DNA from: Salminus brasiliensis
Lineage: Eukaryota; Chordata; Actinopteri; Characiformes; Bryconidae
Direction: 5' to 3'
Assembly (NCBI RefSeq): GCF_030463535.1
Contig: NC_132892.1
Span: 35,319,049 to 35,383,048 of the forward strand
Length of the DNA: 64,000 nt
The position numbers and the translations under genes were made by a program. Positions 22,981 through 35,024 of the stretch are shown piece after piece (within the stretch, counting starts at the first letter, position 1; each line of letters opens with the position of its first letter). The notes beneath the pieces are model-generated. The model searched no databases, was not told the DNA's origin, and saw only the letters and a program-made list of their open reading frames with translations.

Positions 22981-25080
22981 GCAAACCAATGAACACAAAT
23001 TTGTGGTTGAATAATTTTTTAAACACCTGAATTAGACATTTGTAAATGCATTATCTTTATTATTATTATTATTATTATTATTAAGAATTAAGATTTATTA
23101 CGAATTAGATATTATTAAGAATGCAGATTTTGCACCTTTTCCCTTGTTTTTAGCACATCACTAGTGTACTCACACATTTCACAATGTACAACAATAGTTT
23201 TAAACTGAGTTTCTGTCTAAAAAAAGCTGCTAACCGTACAACCTCTGAACCAAGAACATGGTAAACTGATACATCATCGATTTGTAGATGTTGTGATGTA
23301 GAATCTTCAGGGCCTCTGTATGACCATAAAGTAATTGCAGACTGACACTTGAGAAGTGAGGGGATTTTCCCAGTGGTCCAGTCTTGTAAGGGCCAGCCCC
23401 AGAATAGTAAAACACTCAGCAAGTTAGCTTCTAGCCAGCACTTCCTAAATGTATCTAGTTAAAATTATCTAGCAAAGGTTCCAGTGCTTGTTAAAATGTA
23501 TCCAGTACTTGGTAAAAGTATCTGGCATGCAGGCAGTTCGTATCTAGCCAGCACGTTTTTAAAAGTATCCAGCACTTGGTAAACAAATCTATCACTTGTT
23601 ACTCATACTATTCCTCATTCTTGATGATTCTAGACTTCTATCTTCATGTAAAATTACTTTTAGTTTTGGTTGGACCTAAACAAATAGTTGGTTAAGCACC
23701 TTTTCATCCTTGTTTTAGAAACTGGAAACGGAAATCTACAATATTGCACATCCCTATACATTAAATACATTTCTCACAATGTACAGCAATATGTTTAAAC
23801 TGAGTTTCTGTCTAAAACAAACTGGTAATCACGTGACCTCTGAACCAAGAACATGATACACAACTGATACATTATCTACTTGTACACTCTGTAGTTCTGC
23901 TGACAGTTGCACTGCCTCACAGCTCAATGCTGGGGGACCTTATACAACTGTAGCTCATTCTTGGATTTTGGCATGATGCCAATAAGTAATTTGCTTTAGA
24001 GAGTCCTATTCTATTGGCAAATATGCCACAAGTTGCTTGCATGAGATGGTAGATATGGTCCAACAGGGTTATAAGTTATTATAATGAGTGATGGTGAACC
24101 ATAATAGTACATCGAGTGCAAGGGTGTTTATTTAGTGAAATGATGAAAATAAATAAAACAAAATAAAAAAAGAAGAAAGAAAATAAAATCTATTTACAGA
24201 AGATGTGTATAAAATGTGAGGAAGCAATGTTATCCCTCAAAATACACTAGCTTGACAATCAACCACCCATACACTCTCACTAAAGAGACCAGACTTTCAC
24301 TGGTCTACCCAGCAACTCCAGTCTACCAGTCCTTCTTCTCTGCTGGGGGAGACAATTCTGACAATTACTTGATCAAGTAAATACAGAACCCAAGAAAAGC
24401 ATGTTCAAAATGTTTACTTCAATGATAACAAGATAAAACTCAAATAATTTACAAGATTGAATTCAATAGAATATGAGCCCCATGAATTCCCATGAATGAA
24501 TCACTCCAACAAAAGTCTACTGCGCATATCTTAACTTGCCCGGGTATATATAAGGTCTGTTTAATGTAAGTATTCTAACTTGTAAACATTTGAGAAGCAT
24601 ATAATGTACCTGCTGCACACTGTCACTGTCACATAAACACAGAGGGATGAACATTTGCAGAGATGGACTCAATGCAAGTAATTTATTAATAGAACACAGG
24701 AGAACATAAAAGGGTGAGCGTAGCAAAAATGCGGCAGCTAAAGGGCATAAACGTGAACACAGTGATCAACACTACCAGAACATGGCAAACAAGAGGGCAA
24801 AAACAAACAGACCTGAGACCGGGGGATTAGCTGGGGAACCAGCTACTTGGCAAGAGTGGATCGAGAGTCGTGGGTATCTTTCTGTGAAAAGCGAGCGAAC
24901 CTGGAAACACTGGAAGCTCGAACCTTTGAGTAGAGTCGAGCCGAAGCTGGCCTAAACACTACATTATTACAGATGGGAACCTCTCAGGCTACCTCAAGTT
25001 TCCTTAACCATTTATCCATTTAATTCTCGGCGTGGAACACACACACGTTATATAGTTCAAACGACCAGAATGTAATTCTG
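22981..25080. other. Gene-free interval with low-copy repeats
   Basis: (ATT)n at about 23056-23085. A repeat pair at 23180-23290 and 23765-23885 shares CACAATGTACA, CTGAGTTTCTGTCTAAAA and ACCTCTGAACCAAGAACATG. A possible LTR-like piece lies at about 24645-24965 (TTATTAATAGAACACAGGAGAAC), low confidence. No exon found. Confidence 0.5.
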
Positions 25081-25560
25081 CAAGACTGCATGATGTACTT
25101 TCCTTACATGATGCAGAGAAGCTGGTGCATGCATTCATAACATCAAGACTGGATTACTGTAATGTTTGTCTGGTTGGAAGTTCATGTAAATCATTAAAAA
25201 AAGCTCCAACTAGTTTAAAATGCAGCTGTTGAAGTGCTTACCAGAGCTAGAAAATGTGACCATATTAGTCCCATTCTCTCGTCCCTGCATTATACTCATT
25301 CTGATGTATAAGTCATTAAATGATTTGGTCGCACAATATCTTGGAAAACTTCTTAAACCAAGAATCAATGCTGGAATAAGCTTCCTACTGGTGTCCGGGA
25401 CTCCTTTTTCCTCTTTTCGAGTCCCGGTTCCTCTTGACCTGAGGGAGGTTTTAATTGCCACTGTTGCCACTAGCTGCTCAAAAGAGGCTCGGACCCGGAT
25501 CTCTGTAAAGCTGCTCTGGGACAACATTCATTGTGAAAAGTGTAACACATGACATTATGA
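25081..25560 (+). mobile_element. LINE 3' fragment, decayed
   Basis: Broken reading in + frames gives HAFITSRLDYCN and later text like DLCKAALGQHSL, matching the C-terminal region of fish non-LTR reverse transcriptases. Multiple frameshifts and stops are present. Confidence 0.6.
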
Positions 25561-25924
25561 ACTAAACTAGCAAAATAAAAGAAACTATTAGCTGACATAA
25601 TGCAGAGGGAATGTGTATGGACTTGAAAAAAATGAAAGTGACAAGGTTTAACTGGAAGGAACAAGGAAATGAGAAGATGGCTAATATGCCTAAGAACAAC
25701 AGTCTGGGATTGGCGAACTACTGCAATCATCAAGATAAGACATAAACGCAAACACAGTCAGCTTGAGGAAGAAAAGCTCAAGATTACACACAAGATAAGA
25801 ATGGAAAGTGAAAGAGCTGCAGAGCAAGAACATCATTCAGAAAACCCAGAACCTGCTAGAATGAGAGACACACTGTTCCTCTAGGTTTCAGTGCTATGGG
25901 TGTCATGATAAAATCCATAATTCA

Positions 25925-26530
25925 TCAAAACATTACAAGTCAAGTCAAATTTATTTATGTACAGCTTTTTAAACTGTTGTCGTCACAAAGCAGCTTTACA
26001 TAATTAGGAATTAATAAAAGACAGAAAAAAAAGAAATAACGTAAGACATGAAGGATCAAAGACCCCCAGTGAGAAGCCAACGGAGACAGTGGCAAGGAGA
26101 ACCTCCCTCAGAGCTGGAAGAAGAAACATTGGGAGGAACCAAGACTCAAAAGGGGGACCCGACCCATCCTCCTCTGATCAGAACTATTTATTAATTATTG
26201 ATAAAAGTTACCAAACCATCTAAACTGTTAAACTGCTCTGATCATAATCATGATATAATAATCGTGGTGTAGAAGAACTGTATATAGTCATGGCAGTGAT
26301 GGTCAGAGTAATGAGAGGAATGATGGGTAATAGTGATGATATTAATAGTGGCAGATAGTTAAGAGTCCATTTAGGTTTGAACATGGTCATTACACAGGTA
26401 GCAGTGGTAGGAGGGTGTGCAGCTGGTCTGACATGGGTGGTGGTGGGTGGGCGGCCTGGTGCAGCTGGTCTGACGCAGGTAGAGGGGACCTCAGCGGTCA
26501 GTCTTCCAGCAGGTCAGGCTGGGTGGCCAT
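25925..26530. mobile_element. Dispersed fish repeat (CAAGTCAAATTTATTTAT type)
   Basis: AAGTCAAGTCAAATTTATTTATGT, CAAAGCAGCTTTAC, AGGAGAACCTCC and GGAGGAACCAAGACTCAAAAGG in this order are characteristic of a very common fish interspersed repeat. The interior shares its core unit with the arrays at 6985-9570. Confidence 0.6.
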
Positions 26531-26595
26531 TTACTGGGAGAAGGTAAAGAGAGAGAGATAAATAATGAATAGGATGTTTACCATAAAGGTATAAT

Positions 26596-26775
26596 CTACA
26601 CTACAATGTTTTTGGACACCCCTTCTAATGAATGCATTGAACTTCTTCAAGTTGCACCCATTGCTGACACAGATGTGCAAATGCACACCCATTATTGTAT
26701 TGCCAATAGAACAGGACTCTCTGGAACAGATGAACATGAACCTGATGGCACCCCTACCTAATGCCTGGGGATAAC
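26596..26775 (+). mobile_element. MITE-like element, copy e (3'-truncated)
   Basis: Left end TACAATGTTTTTGGACACCCC plus internal GACTCTCTGGAACAGATGAAC; ends near CTACCTAATGCC. Confidence 0.65.
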
Positions 26776-27249
26776 TGTTCATGCGATCACATTTTCCTAC
26801 AGCTCTCCTGGATTGCCCAGTGAGAGCAAAAGGAAAATGTAGTCTGTCATAACATCCTGGCATTTGGTAGTGGGACAAATTTGAAAATACCACCTAGTGA
26901 TGAATGAATTATGGTCTTCCATTGAATTAATCTAGAGCTTTGTGGTCAGTCTCTAATATAAATGATCTGCCAAGCAGATAATATCAAAGACTTTCCAATG
27001 GCCATTTATTTACAAGAGCTTCCTTTTCCACAGTGGAATCTCGTCCCTCAGTACCTTGTAGTGAGACAGCTCCAATTACCATCAGCTGAAGCATCTATTT
27101 GCACTGTGGACAGCTTGGCAAAGTCTGGGCTAATTAGAACCGGTTTGGAACTCAAGGCACTGCGAAGGACCACTTTCAGTCATTGGTCACCTTCTTTCTT
27201 TTTAGACTTGAGGGTCAGTCCAGTCAGTTAGCTGTCTAGTGTGAGGTCA

Positions 27250-27840
27250 GGGACTATTTCTAATAGCTTCCACCTTGTCCACTTCTGGACGGATCAAGCT
27301 CTTTCTCACCTGATATCATAGGTACTATCTGACACCATTTACATTTGACAAGCCAGCATTTATAAATGCATTTAAGGACAGTGGCGAAATGCTGGAGGTG
27401 ATCATCCCAGTCATTGCAAACTCTTAAACCACAATCCACTGAATACTGAAAGGTCACTGGAACGTCATGTAGTCCAAAAAGCATAACCGTGAAGTGAAAG
27501 AGGCCCAGAGGAGTGCGGAATGCTGTGTATTCCCAAAAGTATTTGCCTGCAAGACCTCCCAGTACCCTCCCAGCATGTGTCAAGGGTTGTTATAAATGGA
27601 GTGTGCCCAAGCCGTTCCTGTAGGGCATCTATTGAGGGAATATTGTAAGCATCAAACCTTATAATAGCATTGATCTTCCTAAAATCAATGCAAACCTTCA
27701 GTGACCCATAAGGCTTATGAACAGTCACTATTGGGCTACACCATTCACTATCTTAAGCAGTTTGAGCAATCTTTTTAAAACTCAATAGGGCCAGATTGGA
27801 CTAATTTTAGGATGGATGGTATACTTTGCCATATTCGTGC
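27250..27840 (-). mobile_element. Ty3/gypsy reverse transcriptase remnant
   Basis: Minus-strand frames give KPYGSLKVCIDFRKINAI, PSIDALQERLG and, after a frameshift, EYTAFRTPLGLFHFTVMLFG, the typical order of a gypsy-class reverse transcriptase. The catalytic region is degenerate and at least two frame breaks are visible. No LTRs could be paired with it. Confidence 0.75.
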
Positions 27841-27842
27841 AC

Positions 27843-28285
27843 CTACACTACCGCTCAAAAGTTTGAAATTTCCTTGTTTTCAATGGAAACACACTTAAGA
27901 TTATGAAATAAAGCAAATAAACAGGATATGCATACATTGTCAGAGTAAGAAATATTGATTTTAATGAAAATTATGACGGTGTACTTCACATTTTGCCTTC
28001 ATTAAAGAAGCCACCTTTTGCAGCAGTTACAGCCTGGCAGACTCTAGGCATTCTAGCTGTCTTCCTCCGTACCAAATGGTCAAGCTGCTCCCACAACAGC
28101 TCAATAGGGCTCAGATCCGGAGACTGTGCTGGCCACTCTATTACAGTCAGAATTCCGGCTGACTCCTTATTTCTTAAATATTTCAGACACAATTTGGAGG
28201 TGTGTTTGGGGTCATTATCCTGTTGTAGGATGAAATTTGCCCCAATCAAGCGCTGTCCACAGGGTATGGAATGGCGTTGCTAAAT
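27843..28285 (-). mobile_element. Truncated Tc1/mariner transposon
   Basis: The end ACACTACCGCTCAAAAGTTTG at 27845 is a Tc1-type terminal sequence. The - strand encodes the transposase C-terminal region ([14 protein letters not shown], then WPAQSPDLSPIELLWEQLD), including the second D and the final E of the DDE triad. The N-terminal half is missing. Confidence 0.8.
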
Positions 28286-28870
28286 CTTGTGGTAGTCTTG
28301 TTTCTTTAAGATCCTTTCCATCCTCTTCTGATTGCAGGACCAACAGAACAAGTTTTGGTTCTCTGTGCGTTCTCCTTCCATTCTCTCATGACGTTATAAG
28401 CACTTCATAGGTCACGGGCCCTTGCTTTTGCAGGACATCAAATGGCCCCTGCCACTTTGCAAGAAACTTGTTGGTGGAGGTAGGAAGTAGAAATTATCTT
28501 GCAAGCTTTCTGGTTCTGTTGGGCGTTCTCCAGGTGAAGCCAGGCCTGCTCTCCATACGACTCCAGGTGATGTCTCATCTGCAAGACAACGTTAAAATGG
28601 CTTTCTCTTTACCAGCTTCTGGCTTGTCCTCTCACTGGTGGTACAAGAAATCAAGGGGTCTCTGAATGGATCACTCATAAAGGAGCTCAAATGGTGAGAA
28701 CCCACCTGAAGCTTCAGGAACCTCATGATATGCAAAGAGTAGGAAGGACAACCACTTGTTCCAGTTTGTGGGCAAATTCCAGTGATTCCCAGATGCTGCT
28801 GAAAGGTAGAATTTTGACAAGCTTGACAAGCTGGTGTATGTGCACACTTTGGAGTCATCTGGGCTCCTTT
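28286..28870 (-). mobile_element. Second gypsy-like remnant
   Basis: Minus-strand text resembling the integrase-distal region of gypsy elements (SDPFRDPL, TSERTSQKLVKRK). It lies on the wrong side of the reverse transcriptase for one intact element, so the locus is rearranged or holds two elements. Confidence 0.4.
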
Positions 28871-29261
28871 CTTTTTAATCTAAGCACAGTTTATGTTTTA
28901 GGGTGTTTACAATAATCTTGGCCAGAAAGCGTATGAGGTGTATCAGGAACTGGAACGCAGGTACATCCATCTCAGAAGACAGATAAATATCCAGCATCTC
29001 CTGGGTTCCAGTATGCAAAGTTAGCACTGTCTTAGAAACAAATATTGATTCTGCAGTGCAAATAAGAAACAAGGAAATGAGAAGATGGCTAATATGCCTA
29101 AGACAATCTGGGATTGGGGAACTACTGCAATCATCAAGATAAGACATAAATGCAAACACAGTCAGCTTGAGGAAGAAGAGCCTCCAGGTTTCCATGCTAT
29201 GGTTGTCAAAGCCATAATTCATCAAAACATTATATTAATAATGAATAGGATTTTTCCCTAC

Positions 29262-29450
29262 ACTACATGTCAAAATATTTGTGGACACCCCTTCTAATGA
29301 ATGCATTGACACATATGTGCAAATGCACACACTAGAATAGGACTCTCTGGAACAGATAAACATGAACCTGATGGCACCATGCTGCCTAATGATGTGGAAC
29401 TGTGTAATATATGAGCAGATGTCCTCATTCTTTTGTCCATATAGTCGACC
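29262..29450 (+). mobile_element. MITE-like element, copy f (internally deleted)
   Basis: Has the left end (TTTGTGGACACCCCTTC) and the right end (ATTCTTTTGTCCATATAGT) but lacks most of the middle. Confidence 0.65.
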
Positions 29451-30098
29451 TGGCTCTTGGTTCCATATACTGATCTAAACACTGATTCATAGCCTTCTTC
29501 ACATCTTCACTTGCTGGTTTCATGGTTTAATATGAAGCTCTTCCAGAAAACCAAAGTTAACATAACATCTCTCAAGAGACAACCCCCCTATCCAGCAAAG
29601 ATGTAAGCATGGTGTCCTTTTGGGACGAGGATATAGTAACTTCCCATACCAATTAGTCCACTGTGGATTTGGGATTTTGAAGCTCAGGCCTACAGGACAT
29701 GTTTCTAAAATGCATCAGGCTTCTTAAGATTCCTCCTTCTGTTGCTTTTGTAATTCTACAGATTTACTAACTAAATATTTGACCCTTCTGTAAAATAGAG
29801 ACACCTAGGCATCCTAAGATTCTCTATTTCTTTGGGCTTGGAGACCTAAAATAACTTTAATTGAAACTCTATGTTTCTCTAATGCTTTCCTGTGTTCCCT
29901 GTTCTTTAGAGAAGGGGTGGGTATAGGAAGAAGAGAGGGCAATTCTGCATTCTGTAAGAAGAAAAAGTCCCTGAGTGAGGTTATGTTTGTATTCTTTAAA
30001 GGCAAACTTCCCCCCACTGGCTGGCCTTCACTGGCTCTGACTCCACCCTGACACCTTCTCAACGTTTTCACCTGACTCTGTTCCTCCTTCTTGAAGTG

Positions 30099-30105
30099 TA
30101 TATAA
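30099..30105 (+). promoter_or_regulatory. TATA box, lectin copy 4
   Basis: TATATAA followed by CCTGCCCCAGACTGG, 72 bases before the ATG, with the same conserved upstream block as copy 3. Confidence 0.7.
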
Positions 30106-30176
30106 CCTGCCCCAGACTGGCTAAGGGTCAACATTGCAGTTTTCATCAAGACCAACACTAATACTAACTGAAGACC

Positions 30177-32168
30177 ATGGACAGAGCAGTGGTCCTCTTT
30201 GTGCTCCTGAACATCTGGACGACCTGTCTGGGTGAGTGAGGATGAGGATGCTCAGTTTAGCCATCTAGACCTAGACCTAGACCTATCTAGACCTTTATGG
30301 ATATTTCTAGAATTTCTAATGTGTCTACCTCTCTTAAGGTAGACACATTAAGGCATATGGTTCCTAAAGTGGAGGATGGTTATACCTCTATACCTACTTA
30401 CTGTTTTCATTACTTAAGAGCTTTTTCTGATTGGTGGAAAACTGTATCTGTGTGATCCTCACAGCTCTAGAGTGTAGCGTTGTTCCAGGCAGCCTGAAGC
30501 AGATTGACGCTGGGAGTGGTCAGGTGTTTGGAGTCAGCTCGAAAGATGAGATCTTCACCCTGTACAGTGGAGCTTGGATGCAGGTTCCTGGATCTCTGAA
30601 GCACGTCAGTGTGGGACCTGCTGGCATCTGGGGAGTCAATTCAGGCAATTACATCTTCAAGCTTCAGGGAGGAGACTGGACTGTTGTTTATGGTGAGCTG
30701 ATCTTTGTGCACATCTAATAAATGTAATATATCGTGTTACACTGTTAAGGGTTCCTGTTGATCTGTTTCTACCTCTTTGTCTTCAATTCTAAGGTATGCT
30801 GAAACAGGTTGACGCAGGAGGACTGGGCTCCCCAGCAGGGGTCAACATGAATGATGACATCTTCTGCCTGCCTAAGGGTCAAGGTGGTTCCTGGACGAAT
30901 ATCCCAGGAAAGCTGAAGTACTACAGCTGTGGGCCGTACAGCTGCTGGGGGGTGAACTCTGCAGACAACATCTTCATTATGAAGGTACGCTGAGTTCATA
31001 TGCACCAGATTAGGCTTGGGGTGTAATTGTCTCAGTACTGTGGTTGACAACATCGCCTTCCCTCCGGCAAAGTGGGGTTCAATTCCCTAGTCAGGCAAGC
31101 CCACCACTCTACACCAGTAAGAGTCCTTTGGCAAGGCTAAGGCAAGGCTAAGGCCAAGGCTAAATCCATATTCTCCTACACTCTTAAAAATAAAGGTGTT
31201 GCTATGGGTTCTTTGAGTGACGTGAAAAACCCTTCACCAATTTGAAGATTCTCCACATCAAACACAGCTCTTTCTGGAACCAAAAGTGGTTCTTCTAAAT
31301 AAAAATATCATCCAAATGTCATAATTGTAAAAGTATCACTCCTACACTCAAGTGGTGGTGAACACAATGATGTTGAACTGGACAGTGGTGCATCTACTCT
31401 ATAGTTTGAAACATCTTGTTAAATCCTTATTCAAGGTAAATCCACTTCAAAAAACACTTTGATGTAGGGTAAATCTACTCAAAGTTTTAGGAAGTCTGAA
31501 TCTGCTGTATTTCAGGGCGTGACTCCAACAGCATGTGCCGGCTCCTTAAGCTGGGAGCTGATATCTGGAGGTCTTTCCATGATTGAAGTGTCAACTGATG
31601 GAAAAGTCTATGGGGTGAATTTCAAAGGAGAGATGTTTGCCAGGTACCTTTTTATGATATATTTTTCATTGGGTTTCGTGGGAAAAGGGTGATCAGTGTA
31701 GTCAAGTCAAGTGGGTTTATTGTCATTTCAACTACATACAGAGTACACAGTGAAACGAAACAACGTTCCTCCCGGACCATGGTGCAACATAGACAGTGCA
31801 TACAAGACACAAGTGCAACACAAACAAACAAGTGCGGACAGACAACACAGTACAGACAGAGGATAATAAATAATGACTGTAGTGTGCAAGTTGTGCAATG
31901 TGCGATTCATAGAAAAAAGATTTGTAAGACTTCAGAATATGTATAGACTGTGAGGCCACGGTCTGATCGACCTTATATGTAATGACAATAAAAGCCTCTT
32001 GATTTGACTCGATTGGTATCTTGCAGGGATGGTGTGTCTCCCAGCAGCCCTGCTGGTACTGGGTGGCGCCATATCCCGTTTGACCAGAAAGTCAAGCACG
32101 TTTCCTATGATCTCGGCCACCTGTGGCTCATCGGCACAGATAACAGCATCATGGACTGCACTGAGTAA
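30177..32168 (+). CDS. Fish-egg lectin, copy 4 (intact, 5 exons)
   Basis: Third intact tectonin lectin gene: exons 30177-30231, 30465-30692, 30794-30984, 31516-31643 and 32027-32168 (55, 228, 191, 128, 142 nt), 247 residues, all GT-AG. Its signal peptide equals that of copy 3. Blades read VFGVSSKDEIF, IWGVNSGNYIF, CWGVNSADNIF and YGVNFKGEMF, ending in DCTE. Odd points: exon 4 has several replacements (WELISGG for WEQVSGS, NFKGEMFA for NSNGDVFV), and intron 4 contains an antisense L2 LINE 3' fragment (31697-31910). A further retroelement-like tail (31955-32015) lies just before the last acceptor. The splice acceptor itself (TTGCAG) is intact, so the gene should still be functional. A duplicated piece of the lectin 3' UTR lies downstream at about 32680-32830. 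Confidence 0.88.
31697..31910 (-). mobile_element. L2-type LINE 3' UTR fragment, antisense, in lectin copy 4 intron 4
   Basis: The reverse complement matches the 3' end of the LINE at 10372: (CAAGT)n start, then GGGTTTATTGTCATTTC, then the text complementary to the region around 12030-12210. It is the third copy of this family in the window. It lies within an intron and leaves the splice sites untouched. Confidence 0.8.
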
Positions 32169-32679
32169 AGGCAGGGAGGTCTCCTCTACAGCCCCAAAGT
32201 GAGGTCCAGATCCGGCCTGTCTTACAGACTCAGAGGGAAAATCAGTAGACTATTCTGTTGTAGAGATTCCTAAAAATTCTCTAAAATCATCTTTCCTTTC
32301 CACCTTTGCTGCTGTAATTAACTCTGTATTTCCAGCAAACGTAATTCATCTTTCTCTTGATTAAAAGAAATGAATCTGGCAACATGTGTTGTGTGTTTTT
32401 TAAATTATCACAAACTTAGTAACACTTAACACTTAAATTGATAAAATGAGAGGTCTAAAGAGGAGAGATCCTCCTCTTTGTCCAATAAAGCCTTATTTGG
32501 CATCACTAAATGCATTACAATTGGCCCAGATCCTGCTGAAGAAGGGACAAAGGAGGAAGAGATGGGACATGGCTTCTAAAACAGCATAGGAGGAGTGTAA
32601 GTAGAGGTCTATTAAACACGGATGGAGGCTGGTGATTGGCTGCATTAGTCTCCTGATAGATCTTTTTGCTGGAGCTTTC

Positions 32680-32830
32680 ATTGCTATGAAATGCAGTAAA
32701 TCTGTTTCTTGATTAAAATAAATATGATTCACTTTTATATGATTCATGTGTCGTGTGTTTTTAATTGTCACAAACAACCAAAACAAATCCATTAATACTT
32801 TCATTATAACATTTTTATTTGTTCAGTATT
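32680..32830 (+). repeat. Stranded duplicate of the lectin 3' UTR end
   Basis: TTCTTGATTAAAATAAATATGATTC followed by GTGTGTTTTTAATTGTCACAAACAA repeats the arrangement found after the poly(A) signals of copies 2-4. No lectin exon precedes it directly, so it is a remnant of a deleted copy or a local duplication. Confidence 0.5.
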
Positions 32831-32940
32831 AGAATTAGAACTTTCTAAATGCTTTAAGTTTCATTCATAACTGAAGATCTATGAATAATTACGCTAATAA
32901 TACATGACACATTTTGTTACCACCCTGTTATGCACATTAC

Positions 32941-33295
32941 TGTAACATAGGGGTTGAGACAGGCTGCATGTGCAGACGGACTTTATTAGGGCTACAGCAA
33001 TACTCGCTCTCAGGACAGGCAGAGGTCAGGAAGCAAGCAAGCATGTACAACACAGGTGAACCTATAATCCAGGTTGCAAAAGAAAGCAGAAGGTCAAACC
33101 CAGAAGAAACAACAATTCACCACAAGCACGTCCAAGACTGGTCGAGTCACATTGACCTCACCAAGAACCGTCCAACCTGAGGAGCTTAGGAGGAGTCCTA
33201 ATCAGTCCTATCATGAACAGCACCTGTGTGCTGGAGATGAAGCACATGACCTGCGCATGAGTTCCCCCTTGAGGCCAGCAGTGGAAGACATTACA
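32941..33295. mobile_element. Solo LTR-like element with 5-bp target duplication
   Basis: A 355-bp unit starting TGTAACATAG and ending GACATTACA, so TG...CA ends with short inverted repeats (TGTAA/TTACA). It is flanked by ATTAC at 32936-32940 and 33296-33300. A related copy is at 53565-53910. These are hallmarks of a solo LTR, although a full element is not present to confirm it. Confidence 0.7.
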
Positions 33296-35024
33296 ATTAC
33301 AGTTATAAGTGTGTGATTGGTAGCTCTTAGACTCATGTGGGTTCTAGATAGTGCCATAGATTTATTACCAAATAGTGTTCTGTGTTCTAAAGTTATGTTC
33401 TACTCATCACTAATTAGAGACCGTTAGAGACTACATGCAGATACAAAGGTAAGAACATACCAGGAGAAAAAGCTCCTTAGAAGAAAACAACTAATAGGAA
33501 CCAACACTAAAAAGGAGAACCTCCCTAGGATGATGTAGAAGAACCACTGAGAGGAACCGAGTCTCCCAAAAAGAAGCCATCCTCCTCTTGTTGAGATCAG
33601 ATGGTAAAACACATAACTAAATCTTTAGGTAAAGGTATTCAGGTGAACCAATTAATGCAGCGATTGGAGTTATCATGCAGTGATCAATCGTTCTTTAACT
33701 AGAATAAAGGAGAAGAAGAGGTGAAGAGCATGAAGAGGTGCTCCAGCACTAGGGTTGGGGGCAAAGTTCTCCGTTCAGTGTCAGCACAGCTCTTTTGTAA
33801 ACAGTTCCTGGCAGCTGCTGACAGAAGAGCCAGGGCTAATAGGTCAGCCTCAACATGGGCAGAATACAACCCCAATGACAAGACATTTAGCTTACAATCC
33901 CACCACTGATCTGTCATAAGCTTGTAACTCTCATAACTTTTTCCTAGTAGGAATTCTCATTTTAGATTCTCATCAGCTATAAAATGTTTACTGGTAACGT
34001 GATCAGATCTACAGATCTATAAAGACTCTGACTAGTTACATCACCAGAACATATGGTAAAGCCATTTCAGAGTTGAACCCTGGTTTTCCTTCATATCAGG
34101 ATTTCACTGAACAGATGTAAGATGTAAGAAGTTGTAATTGATGAGTTCATTGAGAAAATTTACGATGATGTTCATTTATTGAGGTGCTGGACGTCACTGG
34201 CGTCTGCGGGCCGGTGCGTTGGAGTCGGGTATGTGGCGCTTTCCTCCAGCCGTAATGACTGCACATCCAAATACCACAGGTTGGGTAATCGGTGGTCCGA
34301 ATTAGGGAGAAATTAGGTGGATCAAATTTTAAATAAATAAACCAGAAAAGGGTGAAAAAACAATACTTATGTCCTACATCCAAGGAATACAATGATTTAC
34401 ATGGATTTGCATGATTTACATAATTGCAGTGTTTTGACAGTGTATAGATACTGGTTCTTTTTGTTGAAACCAGTAACTGTCTTCAAGTATGGTTTGGCTA
34501 CAACAGCAAATACAACAAGGAGTTTTTGAATATTTACATTTATGAATATGGAGTTTCGCTAGCAATAAAATATACTAATTATAAATTCCTGATCTGCCTT
34601 GATGGGGGAGATCTTTCCAGAACCAAACAACAAATGTTGAGAACAAAGAGAAAAGTTACTGTTAATGTTCTGTATAATAAAAGAATATAAGAAAGGCAAA
34701 GAGGACAATTCCAAAATAAGCCATGTCACTCCTCTGCTGTGTTCTCTCTTTGAACTATTAGTTGATTCTAACTAGCTAAGGTTCTTCTTGGGTAAATAGC
34801 AAAGCACTTTTGTAAGTCGCTCTGGAGAAGAGCGTCTGCTAAATGCCATAAATGTAAGTAATTTAATAATTCTCAGGACACACACATGCTGCACTGCACT
34901 CTGCAACAGTTACGTAAGAGACCAGGGCAAGAGGGCACTGCAGGAGTGTTTGTTCAGTGGCATACAAAAGCCCCAGGTGATGAGGACAGTGGTGTAGATT
35001 TGAGGGTTCCTCCTGGCTGCAACC
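33296..35024. other. Gene-free interval upstream of the VWA gene
   Basis: Contains a piece of the AGGAGAACCTCC-type repeat (33470-33600) and a LINE 3' end (TTTGTAAGTCGCTCTGGAG at about 34811-34857). The promoter of the VWA gene should lie in its last part, but no clear TATA box is seen near the ATG. Confidence 0.5.

Larger units (their letters stand above)
28917..32400 (+). repeat. Segmental duplication, unit 2 (lectin copy 4 with flanks)
   Basis: Counterpart of 19200-22980. It carries the same flanking landmarks but has lost the rdh8 exon relic apart from the short stretch after it (29550-29660). A third partial copy of the AAGGAAATGAGAAGATGGCT segment lies at about 25660-25800. Confidence 0.75.

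Noticed and set aside
33721-33909. Small + frame in a repeat-poor interval
   Set aside because: No splice context, domain or duplicate supports it; its length is within chance for the window.
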